Positions 32,616-39,607 of a stretch of 64,000 nt of DNA are shown piece after piece (the first letter of the stretch is position 1; each line of letters opens with the position of its first letter). The notes under the pieces were generated by a model. The model made no database searches and had not been told where the DNA came from. It worked only from the letters and a program-made list of their open reading frames with translations. The stretch spans positions 1,860,001-1,924,000 of the forward strand of contig NZ_CP027194.1 in NCBI RefSeq assembly GCF_002970935.1, written 5' to 3'. Source of the stretch: Lactobacillus sp. CBA3606. Lineage in GTDB: Bacteria > Bacillota > Bacilli > Lactobacillales > Lactobacillaceae. Position numbers and translations under genes: made by a program.

Positions 32616-32629
32616 TTGGAATTTGTTCC
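32616..32629. promoter_or_regulatory. Operator-like motif upstream of the RpiR gene
   Basis: TTGGAATTTGTTCC, an imperfect inverted repeat in the same class as TTGGAACGAATTCC at 33465-33478 upstream of the PTS gene. Likely site for the RpiR regulator. Confidence 0.5.
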
Positions 32630-32695
32630 TACAAATGCTGGTTGTAACTATGAATTATATAATATACCAATTAATAAAAGCTTGAGGTGGAAAAG

Positions 32696-33427
32696 ATGTT
32701 TTCATATGATCAAGTTCAGCAGTTAAATCGCTTAGAGATTGAGATTTATAAGTATATTATGGGTCATCCGGTGGAAGTGAGCACGATGACGATTCGGCAA
32801 TTAGCGAATCAAAGTCATGTCTCGGCGACGACCATCTTGCGGTTTTTAAAGCGGATGGGGTATGACGGCTACGCTGAATTCAAATTTACCTTGCGCGAAC
32901 AGTTAAAGCAAGATGCCGAACAACCCTTAGCTAAAACAGTGGTACCGATGCGGGCCTTTTTTGACCGTCTGAATATTCCGGCAGTCACGACGAAATTACA
33001 ACAAGCGACGACCTTGATTCAACATGCTCAAACAGTAGTTCTCATTGGTGCGGGGACGAGCAAAGGCTTAGCGAGTTATGGGACGCACTTACTAGCTAAC
33101 TTTGGCGTGTATGCCCTACAAATTGCGGAGACAACGCAACCGTTACCCGTCCAACATCGTGATTTGTCACAAACCGTATTATTGCTCTTATCGGTTTCTG
33201 GAGAATCCGAAGCGGTGATTCAACAGGGGCTATATTATCAGCAAAGTGGGGCGCACTTAATCGTCATCACCGCTAGTAGTCATTCAACAGCGGCGGGGAT
33301 TGGCGATGTGGTCTTAACCTACGATATTCCAGAAGTGCAAGCGGTCAGTGGTGGCAGTACTTTATCACAATTACCAGTCGTTTATTTCTTAGAACAATTG
33401 GCGATGGGCGTGCAACCATTGGCATAG
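32696..33427 (+). CDS. MurR/RpiR-family transcriptional regulator
   Basis: A 243-residue regulator: N-terminal HTH-6 (LEIEIYKYIMGHPVEVSTMTIRQLANQSHVSATTILRFLKRMGYDGYAEFK) and C-terminal SIS domain (TVVLIGAGTSKGLASYGTHLLANFG...LLLLSVSGESEAVIQQ) that binds a phosphosugar. GAGG lies upstream of ATG 32696 (an upstream GTG at 32687 is too close). It is followed 311 bp later by an EIIC permease gene. Matching operator-like motifs precede both genes, so it probably controls that permease. Confidence 0.9.
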   Translation: MFSYDQVQQLNRLEIEIYKYIMGHPVEVSTMTIRQLANQSHVSATTILRFLKRMGYDGYAEFKFTLREQLKQDAEQPLAKTVVPMRAFFDRLNIPAVTTKLQQATTLIQHAQTVVLIGAGTSKGLASYGTHLLANFGVYALQIAETTQPLPVQHRDLSQTVLLLLSVSGESEAVIQQGLYYQQSGAHLIVITASSHSTAAGIGDVVLTYDIPEVQAVSGGSTLSQLPVVYFLEQLAMGVQPLA

Positions 33428-33738
33428 ACCGGTATATCAAGTTAATGTGGAACATGTTTCATAATTGGAACGAATTCCTTTATTGGAAACAGCACACTGT
33501 TTGTTTTGAAAGGGTATACATTCACTCATCGATTGGTATAATGGATGTTGTGGAAAGCGCATTCAACTTTTTTACTGAATAAGTTGGACGTGGTTGTGAA
33601 ACATATTGTTATTTATAAGTTAGCAAGGCTTACTGGCAAGCGGCCGTTGTTGGTAGGTAGGTTTTAGATGAATTGGTTTGGCGATATCCAAGCCAGTTAC
33701 AGCTAAGTGGTTTTTAAATTATTCTAGGGGGTCACGAC
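33428..33738 (+). promoter_or_regulatory. Control region of the EIIC gene
   Basis: This 311-bp gap holds no ORF. It contains TTGGAACGAATTCC (33465-33478), the related TGGAACATGTTTCA just before it and TTGGAAACAG just after it. A cre-like GGAAAGCGCATTCA near 33553 has two mismatches to the B. subtilis consensus. A long leader precedes the AGGGGGT ribosome site at about 33725. Confidence 0.5.
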
Positions 33739-35061
33739 ATGAGCGAAAATAATAAATCAAGTTTCGTTAATGATCGACTTGTCCCATTATTTGGTAAGAT
33801 TGCTGGTTCTCGTCACTTAATCGCGTTACGTGATGGGATGACACTAGCCGTACCAATGATTATTATCGGGTCGGTCTTCATGATTATCGCGCAGTTTCCA
33901 ATCAAAGGTTATCAAACATTTATGTTGAATACCTTTGGTAAGAACTGGGCAACGATTGTTCAATATCCAACTAACGCCTCATTCCATGTGATGGGGTTGA
34001 TTGCCGTTATCGGGATTGCTTATAACTTGGCAAAGAGTTACAAAGTTGATCCAATTTCAGCGGCGATTGTTTCGATGAGTGCATTCTTATTAACAATTCC
34101 ATTTACCAGCGACAAAGCTGGGGCTTTATGGGTACCATTGACCCAACTTGATTCAGCCGGTTTGTTTACAGCTCTTATTATTGGTCTATTTATTACCGAT
34201 CTTTATGTCTTTATGGTGCACCGCAATTGGACGATTAAAATGCCTGATAGTGTACCGCCGGCTGTTAGTAACTCGTTTGCAGCGTTAGTACCAGGGGCCA
34301 TTATCTTGGTTCTCATCTGGTTGTTACGCTTACTTGTTGAAGCAACGCCAATGCAAAGTATCCCAAATGTGATTTCTTTCGTGTTAGCAAAACCATTAGG
34401 CTTACTAAGCAACACCTTACCTGGTGCGATGGTTGCTGAATTCGTCGTTTGTATCCTTTGGATCTTTGGGATTCATGGTGCTAACGTGGTCAGTGGTGTC
34501 ATGCAACCAATCTGGTTGGCTGCGATGTCACAAAATGCGCATGCGTTACAAGCTGGTAAAGCTTTACCAAACGTCGTTACCCAACAATTCTTCGATAACT
34601 TCGTCCACATGGGTGGTTCTGGTGCGACCTTAGGGTTAGCATTCATGATTGCCTTTGTCTCGAAGAGTGCTGAATTTAAGACGTTAGGTAAATTGATTAT
34701 TGGTCCGGCTATCTTTAATATCAATGAACCAATCGTCTTTGGGTTACCAATCGTTATGAACTATCGAATGGCAATTCCATTTATCGTGGCGCCATTAGCT
34801 AATGTTGTGACTACTTATGTCACGATGTCGACTGGCTTGGTTGCTAAGACGATGGGGGTTATGGTTCCTTGGACCACGCCACCAATCATTTCTGGATATT
34901 TAGCAACGGGTCACATTTCTGGGGTGGTCTTACAAATTGCTAATATCATCATGGATGGTGCGATTTACTACTTCTTCTTTAAGGCCTTAGATCGTGATAA
35001 GATCAAAGAAGAAAAAACATTTGCTGAAAAACAAGCAGCTGGCGAAACTGTCAAAGCTTAA
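33739..35061 (+). CDS. PTS permease EIIC, cellobiose/lactose (CelB-like) family
   Basis: A 440-residue polytopic protein with about ten spans and no EIIA or EIIB domain. Typical family segments: FVNDRLVPLFGKIAGSRHLIALRDGMTLAVPMIIIGS at the N-terminus and FNINEPIVFGLPIVMNYRMAIPFIVAP near the C-terminus, the conserved NEP substrate-binding loop. It would need EIIA and EIIB supplied from elsewhere, as is usual for orphan CelB proteins of lactobacilli. AGGGGG precedes ATG 33739. Substrate is likely a beta-glucoside or chitobiose-type sugar; not provable here. Confidence 0.9.
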   Translation: MSENNKSSFVNDRLVPLFGKIAGSRHLIALRDGMTLAVPMIIIGSVFMIIAQFPIKGYQTFMLNTFGKNWATIVQYPTNASFHVMGLIAVIGIAYNLAKSYKVDPISAAIVSMSAFLLTIPFTSDKAGALWVPLTQLDSAGLFTALIIGLFITDLYVFMVHRNWTIKMPDSVPPAVSNSFAALVPGAIILVLIWLLRLLVEATPMQSIPNVISFVLAKPLGLLSNTLPGAMVAEFVVCILWIFGIHGANVVSGVMQPIWLAAMSQNAHALQAGKALPNVVTQQFFDNFVHMGGSGATLGLAFMIAFVSKSAEFKTLGKLIIGPAIFNINEPIVFGLPIVMNYRMAIPFIVAPLANVVTTYVTMSTGLVAKTMGVMVPWTTPPIISGYLATGHISGVVLQIANIIMDGAIYYFFFKALDRDKIKEEKTFAEKQAAGETVKA

Positions 35062-35076
35062 TATGAGTAAATAAAT

Positions 35077-35109
35077 AACGAGCTTGGGGAAATCCCCGGG
35101 CTCGTTTTT
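35077..35109. terminator. Terminator between the EIIC gene and the convergent 103-aa gene
   Basis: AACGAGCTTGGGGA / TCCCCGGGCTCGTTTTT. Confidence 0.85.
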
Positions 35110-35114
35110 GTTAA

Positions 35115-35426
35115 TTAACTCGTATGAAATTGCGGATGTAGTAACTTAGGATGCTGATGGTCGTGACCTTGATATTGAATAAGCCAATAGTCGTTTTGTG
35201 GGAGCGCATGGCGCGCGATAATGTGCGTGATGACAAAACGGACCATATCAGCATTGGCGTTAGTCCAAAGCCGCCAAGTCGGTAAATTAGCGGAATAGAC
35301 GCGTTCCCAAGTCCCCATATTTTGCTCATCGGGGGCGAGATTGACCAATAAGTCAGTATAACGATTGCCGGTTAATTCAAGTAAGTAGCAATAATTATAT
35401 TGATGGCTTGTAGCGGTGACGACCAT
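35115..35426 (-). CDS. Hypothetical protein, 103 aa
   Basis: VVTATSHQYNYCYLLELTGN then RYTDLLVNLAPDEQNMGTWE...; a soluble, aromatic- and His-rich protein (HIIARHALPQNDYWLIQYQGHDHQHPKLLHPQFH near the C-terminus). No recognised family. AAAGGAGC precedes ATG 35426. It is monocistronic and convergent with the EIIC gene. The His cluster might bind metal, but that is speculation. Confidence 0.65.
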   Translation of the reverse strand: MVVTATSHQYNYCYLLELTGNRYTDLLVNLAPDEQNMGTWERVYSANLPTWRLWTNANADMVRFVITHIIARHALPQNDYWLIQYQGHDHQHPKLLHPQFHTS

Positions 35427-35592
35427 GATTGTCAGCTCCTTTGTCGTGATAGAGCGGCGTTAATTACGTCAGCCCTTAAATTAACTTTCCAATATATAGT
35501 ACAACCGTTTGACTAATAATCCTAGCCTTTTGCAGAAGTGTTATTGAAATGTAATAAACATAGTTGCAATTGAAAAAATGAAGCGTAATCGC

Positions 35593-35623
35593 TTGACCTG
35601 AAACGCGTTTCACCAGCTATAGT
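35593..35623 (+). promoter_or_regulatory. Promoter with embedded palindrome, 86-aa gene
   Basis: TTGACC (35593-35598) and TATAGT (35618-35623) with a 19-bp spacer that begins with the perfect 14-bp palindrome TGAAACGCGTTTCA (35599-35612). The palindrome resembles a cre in its arms but has CGCG rather than GCGC at the centre, so a different regulator may bind. Confidence 0.55.
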
Positions 35624-35660
35624 AGACTCAAAAGTAAGTCACAAGTGGGAGGTTTAAGTC

Positions 35661-35921
35661 ATGGAAACGGGTATTTTGAAGCAAATTGATTTGAAGACGA
35701 CGGCGGAACAGTATTTTTTTGTAGCGGCAAGTCAGCAGGCAGAATGGATTCGAATTCGGTCACTTCAAGCTTTTAAGCCTTTTGAATTGACCTTTCGCGT
35801 GAGTGATTTGCGCATTAGTCACCACCAAATCGTGACAGCGGCTAATCACAAAAAGTATGAATTTAATGACGATACGGGTGGCTTAATAACCCAATTAATG
35901 AATTGGCACCACCAGTGTTAA
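35661..35921 (+). CDS. Hypothetical protein, 86 aa
   Basis: ETGILKQIDLKTTAEQYFFV followed by AASQQAEWIRIRSLQAFKPF...; soluble small protein with no known family. AGGAGG-like GGGAGG lies before ATG 35661. It has a regulated-looking promoter with a palindrome and ends at a bidirectional terminator shared with the LCP gene. Confidence 0.65.
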   Translation: METGILKQIDLKTTAEQYFFVAASQQAEWIRIRSLQAFKPFELTFRVSDLRISHHQIVTAANHKKYEFNDDTGGLITQLMNWHHQC

Positions 35922-35961
35922 TGGTATTCGGCGATTAAGATAAAGTAATCAGGACCAAAAG

Positions 35962-36008
35962 AATAGACACTGCAAGAATGAGTTATGACAATTCTTGCGG
36001 TGTCTATT
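35962..36008. terminator. Bidirectional terminator between the 86-aa gene and the LCP gene
   Basis: AATAGACACTGCAAGAAT / ATTCTTGCGGTGTCTATT, long near-perfect stem. Confidence 0.82.
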
Positions 36009-36025
36009 TAGGTGCTGCTTGATTT

Positions 36026-37048
36026 TTAGTTGGTACTATCGGTATAAGTGATGCGGTCCAAACCATTGGTGTCATAATTTAAATTATTAATGCCATCATA
36101 GGTCGGATTTAACGCATTTAATTTGGTTTCCATATTCGACAACTTAGCCTTTTTTAGCCCTAATTGTTGGCGAATCGCATCAGAAGTTGCTTGTAAGGTC
36201 TTCGTACTAGCGATTTGATAAGAACTGGTATTAATCCAAGCGGGCGTACCAACCAGTTGCGTAGACTGAATATTCTTCGTGTTTTCATGGTCATGTGTGG
36301 CTAAACCGACTAATTCTTTGAAGCTCAGGTCGGTCTTTAAGTTGCCCTTAAGTGAACTTAGTAATTCACTGTAATGAGTGAGAGTCGCCGTTTTAGCAAG
36401 TTTAGCGAGGACTGCCTTCATGACTTGTTGCTGCCGTAGCTGGCGGCCATAATCGCCCCGTGGATCTTGGTGCCGCATCCGAGTATACGCCAATGCTTCT
36501 TTCCCATTGAGGTGATGGGTCCCTTTAGTGACGGTAATATTATCAAAGGTGACATCCATCGGACTGGTGATGGTGACCCCGCCAACGGCATTCACAATTT
36601 GTTTCAAACCACCCATATTAATTGTGGCATAGTAGTTAATGGGGATGTTGAGCAACCGGCTGACACTAGCTTTTGCCATATCGGAACCGCCGATATTGTA
36701 AGCGGCGTTTAGTTTTTGGACATTAGTTTGTGAGTCGCCCACCATTTCGGCTAAGGTGTCACGTGGAATACTGGTAATGACGGTTTTTTTAGTCTGCGGA
36801 TTGATGGTCACGACCATAATCGTATCAGAATTCCCCTTATCAATCCGGCCATCGGCGCCAGTATCGGTCCCCAATAATAAGATGCTGAGTGGTTTGCTGG
36901 TGTCGACATTTTTGGCCGTTTTACCGGAATTAATTGATGATTGGTAGGCCGCTAAAGTTTGATGGACGAATAGGCCGCCAGCAATTAAAACGATTAAGGC
37001 AACGATGCCCCCTGCGATTAGTACCGGTCGTAATTTAAAATGTGCCAT
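36026..37048 (-). CDS. LytR-CpsA-Psr (LCP) family cell-wall glycopolymer ligase
   Basis: A 340-residue membrane-anchored extracytoplasmic enzyme. One N-terminal span (LIAGGIVALIVLIAGGLFV) is followed by the LCP domain: LLLGTDTGADGR...GNSDTIMVV, VITSIPRDTLAEM, LNAAYNIGG and YTRMRHQDPRGDYGRQLRQQQV. These carry the Asp and Arg residues that bind the polyprenyl pyrophosphate and metal. LCP proteins move teichoic acids or polysaccharide from lipid carrier onto peptidoglycan. It is a single gene. No ribosome site of the AGGAGG type is obvious; GAGGGGAAG lies before ATG 37048. Confidence 0.92.
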   Translation of the reverse strand: MAHFKLRPVLIAGGIVALIVLIAGGLFVHQTLAAYQSSINSGKTAKNVDTSKPLSILLLGTDTGADGRIDKGNSDTIMVVTINPQTKKTVITSIPRDTLAEMVGDSQTNVQKLNAAYNIGGSDMAKASVSRLLNIPINYYATINMGGLKQIVNAVGGVTITSPMDVTFDNITVTKGTHHLNGKEALAYTRMRHQDPRGDYGRQLRQQQVMKAVLAKLAKTATLTHYSELLSSLKGNLKTDLSFKELVGLATHDHENTKNIQSTQLVGTPAWINTSSYQIASTKTLQATSDAIRQQLGLKKAKLSNMETKLNALNPTYDGINNLNYDTNGLDRITYTDSTN

Positions 37049-37275
37049 AAGTTGTTTGTAACTTCCCCTCTGTTTTTTGGTGCAAAGTTCCCCGCGTTTT
37101 TAAAAACTATAGTAGCTAGCATACCGGTTTTGTTGTGAGCTGGAAAATACTTAATTTAAGTGTACGTAATTTAAAAAATAGATACCATTGAACCGTCTTA
37201 GATAGGTAACTGTGCAAATAGTCTGGCCGGAAAAGACCGGGTCGTTTAATGAAAGGTTAAATTAACGGAATAAGA

Positions 37276-37304
37276 TTGCGTCACGTGACGATAATGCTTA
37301 TGAT
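37276..37304 (+). promoter_or_regulatory. Promoter of the 95-aa gene/relQ pair with 12-bp palindrome
   Basis: TTGCGT (37276-37281), 17 bp, TATGAT (37299-37304). The perfect palindrome CGTCACGTGACG (37279-37290) overlaps the -35 and spacer, an ideal repressor site. Confidence 0.6.
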
Positions 37305-37340
37305 ATAAGGGTAGAATTGAAAGATAAGGAGGCGCTTGTT

Positions 37341-37628
37341 ATGGCATTAAAGGAATCTAAAATCCGCCTTGAATTTGATGCGGAGGTCTTGCGTAATGAG
37401 ATTTTTGACATCGAAGATTTTGCCAGTTTTCAACGTTTTTGGCACCGATTTGAACATTTTCTGGAGGATCGGGTGGTGTTAGGTCATCTGAACGTGTTGG
37501 AAAGTCATGGGTTAATCCCGAGTGATTTTAAAGACGTTGCGGGTCGTTTGAGTTACCATGCCGGCCGTGACCAATACACGATTGACTATCACCAGATTGT
37601 AAGAGAATGGTTAGTCACGATTCAATAA
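37341..37628 (+). CDS. Hypothetical protein upstream of relQ, 95 aa
   Basis: ALKESKIRLEFDAEVLRNEI followed by FDIEDFASFQRFWHRFEHFL...; a small acidic, helical protein. AAGGAGG lies 8 nt before ATG 37341; the upstream in-frame start at 37317 has none. It lies 44 bp before the alarmone synthetase gene and probably shares its transcript, so it may matter for the stringent response, but no family is recognised. Confidence 0.68.
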   Translation: MALKESKIRLEFDAEVLRNEIFDIEDFASFQRFWHRFEHFLEDRVVLGHLNVLESHGLIPSDFKDVAGRLSYHAGRDQYTIDYHQIVREWLVTIQ

Positions 37629-37672
37629 TATTGTTAGCTTAGTCAAGTTAATCATTGGAGCGATAAAACAAC

Positions 37673-38350
37673 GTGAGTAAAGCAAATCCTCAGTCGGATG
37701 CGGCCAATCAATTATTACCCGCCGCTCCCGAATTATTACAAGCAGTTGACCAGCTGAAGGCGTATTCGTTACGGTATGAAGTCGCGATGAAGCTTGTTTT
37801 AGATAAGTTAGACTATATTAGTCGTGAGTATGAACTACGCTATGGCTATGCGTTGATTGATAGTGAACAGTCCCGCATCAAGTCGCCGGAAAGTATCATC
37901 GGTAAGGTCAAACGTAAGCAGTTACCGTTAACGCTGGCAACGGTGTTTGATAATTTACATGATATTGCTGGGATTCGGTTAATCGTTCGATTTTTGAGCG
38001 ACATTAAAATCGTCGAAGACTTATTGGCGACCCAAGCGGATATTAAAGTGTTACGCGTCAAAGATTATGTGCATCACCCGAAGGCGAATGGCTATCAAAG
38101 CCTACATTTGATTTTGGGCGTCCCAGTGTATACCGTCGATGGCCCGAATATTATTGAAGTCGAATTGCAGATTCGGACGATTGCGATGAATTTCTGGGCG
38201 TCGTTAGAACATGAACTGAACTATAAAAAGAATGTGCCTGAACAAGCGACCTTACAGCGGGCCTTGACTAAAAAGGCTCGGTTAATTACTCGTTTAGATC
38301 AAGAAATGGATGATATTAAGACTCGGATGTATGATCAAGATCCTAAGTAA
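37673..38350 (+). CDS. relQ: Small alarmone synthetase, RelQ-like
   Basis: A 225-residue cytosolic enzyme that transfers pyrophosphate from ATP to GTP/GDP (or GMP) to make (p)ppGpp. RelA/SpoT synthetase motifs: SRIKSPESIIGKVKRK (ATP site), DIAGIRLIVRF (metal/ATP), RVKDYVHHPKANGYQSLHLIL (GTP-binding loop with the stacking Tyr) and VELQIRTIAMNFWASLEHELNYK (catalytic Glu). There is no hydrolase or TGS domain, as expected for SAS1. Start is GTG 37673 with GGAG 12 nt upstream. A bidirectional hairpin ends it. Confidence 0.93.
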   Translation: MSKANPQSDAANQLLPAAPELLQAVDQLKAYSLRYEVAMKLVLDKLDYISREYELRYGYALIDSEQSRIKSPESIIGKVKRKQLPLTLATVFDNLHDIAGIRLIVRFLSDIKIVEDLLATQADIKVLRVKDYVHHPKANGYQSLHLILGVPVYTVDGPNIIEVELQIRTIAMNFWASLEHELNYKKNVPEQATLQRALTKKARLITRLDQEMDDIKTRMYDQDPK

Positions 38351-38361
38351 CTAGCCTGCGC

Positions 38362-38414
38362 ACCGCAAAAAGACGCCAGCCAATTGGTTTTAAACCAGTT
38401 AGCCGGCGCTTTGT
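38362..38414. terminator. Terminator between relQ and the convergent 92-aa gene
   Basis: GCCAGC.AATTGGTT / AACCAGTT.GCCGGC with flanking A and T runs. Confidence 0.75.
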
Positions 38415-38421
38415 TTTATTT

Positions 38422-38700
38422 TTAGTTGTGTAAAGCTAGTTCATCACGTTGCGGTAGCACCCAGTCGTCGGCGAGTAATTGGTGGAACTTACGGCCGATA
38501 GGGACCCACAGTTGAGCGTGCCAAATATCTTGGACGCTTTCCCAAAATATTGAGTCTTGGCGCTGCCGATTGCTGACGTTGACGGGGAGATATTGCCCGG
38601 TTTCAGTTTGGACAATAATTTGAGGATAGAATACTTTCACAATTTTAGCCGCCATGATATTTTTAATACGTGGGTTATTATCCAGTAGCATCTTGTGCAT
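38422..38700 (-). CDS. Hypothetical protein, 92 aa, paralogue of 29662-29910
   Basis: HKMLLDNNPRIKNIMAAKIV then KVFYPQIIVQTETGQYLPVN...; aligns over its whole length with the 82-aa protein at 29662-29910 and extends about ten residues beyond it. The true start may be Met4, the position matching the paralogue. GGAAAG precedes ATG 38700. Unknown function. Confidence 0.7.
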   Translation of the reverse strand: MHKMLLDNNPRIKNIMAAKIVKVFYPQIIVQTETGQYLPVNVSNRQRQDSIFWESVQDIWHAQLWVPIGRKFHQLLADDWVLPQRDELALHN

Positions 38701-38839
38701 CTCACTTTCCAGCTGACTTCATTAGTAACACTATGATAATCATACTGATAAAATAGGGTCATTTTGCTGGGGTTAAGTGATCTTTTTGTTATGAATTGCT
38801 TTAGTTCCGGTAAGGAAAGTTGTGAATTGGTAAAGCTAG

Positions 38840-39427
38840 TTAAGGTTCGGTGGGCAAATCGGTAATATCTTTCAGAGGTTTGCCGCGATACCACCAATCA
38901 TTAATGAAGCTCGCAAGTTGTTCGGGGGTCTCTTGCAACCCAGTCTTCAACCAATAACGCACAACGCCCACGATACCATTTAAGTAGTATTCAAACATAT
39001 ACTGACCCTCACGGATGCTAGTCGCGTCGTCGACTTTCGCACGGTCATGCTCGAGAATTTCGCGTTTAGTTGTGGCAATAAAATGCATCAAAAAGTCTTG
39101 GTCAGTGGTCAAAATAAAGGAGGTTACGGCATGCCGCTTTTTTACGATTTCGAAAATTCCCGTTAAAATCGCACGTAAGGAATTCGGATGCGTATGTTCA
39201 TTGATCACAGCGAGTAATTCTTTGGTGGCATCTTGTTCCATGGTATGCATGCAGTCTTTGACGTCTTCGTAGTGGGCATAAAAGGTCCCACGATTAATGT
39301 CAGCGACCTTGCAAATCGCAGTCACAGTAATTTCGTTAATCGTCTGTTTTTGTAGTAGTTCAATTAAGCTATCTTGGATTAAACGGTCGGTCATTTGGGA
39401 CCGCCGATTGTTTTTTGTTCCAACCAT
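38840..39427 (-). CDS. TetR-family regulator divergent from the MMPL gene
   Basis: A 195-residue regulator whose HTH is RLIQDSLIELLQKQTINEITVTAICKVADINRGTFYAHYEDVKDCMHTM, of the TetR_C_7/DhaS-like subgroup by the GTFY.HY.D pattern. A C-terminal helical domain follows. It faces the large MMPL gene across a 180-bp AT-rich gap with an imperfect inverted repeat, so it most likely represses that gene. AGTGATTTTAAA precedes ATG 39427, a weak ribosome site. Confidence 0.88.
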   Translation of the reverse strand: MVGTKNNRRSQMTDRLIQDSLIELLQKQTINEITVTAICKVADINRGTFYAHYEDVKDCMHTMEQDATKELLAVINEHTHPNSLRAILTGIFEIVKKRHAVTSFILTTDQDFLMHFIATTKREILEHDRAKVDDATSIREGQYMFEYYLNGIVGVVRYWLKTGLQETPEQLASFINDWWYRGKPLKDITDLPTEP

Positions 39428-39496
39428 TTTAAAATCACTCCATTATATGGACAGTTCACTATTAATTGTTTATTTAATGACATATTTATGAAAATT

Positions 39497-39528
39497 GTTG
39501 GTTGAAATTTATATTGTTTTCAACTAAC
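39497..39528. promoter_or_regulatory. Inverted repeat in the TetR/MMPL intergenic region
   Basis: GTTGGTTGAAA (39497-39507) and TTTCAACTAAC (39518-39528), arms differing at one position. A likely operator for the divergent TetR protein. Confidence 0.55.
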
Positions 39529-39607
39529 ATGTTGTTATTATTTAAACACATTGTTGATTAAATGTCACGATGTCGTTTTAGAATCTGATTTAGGGAAGGG
39601 ATACAGA

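Noticed and set aside
38637-38897. 86-residue minus-strand frame between the 92-aa gene and the TetR gene
   Set aside because: It overlaps both neighbours, has no ribosome site and no sensible composition.
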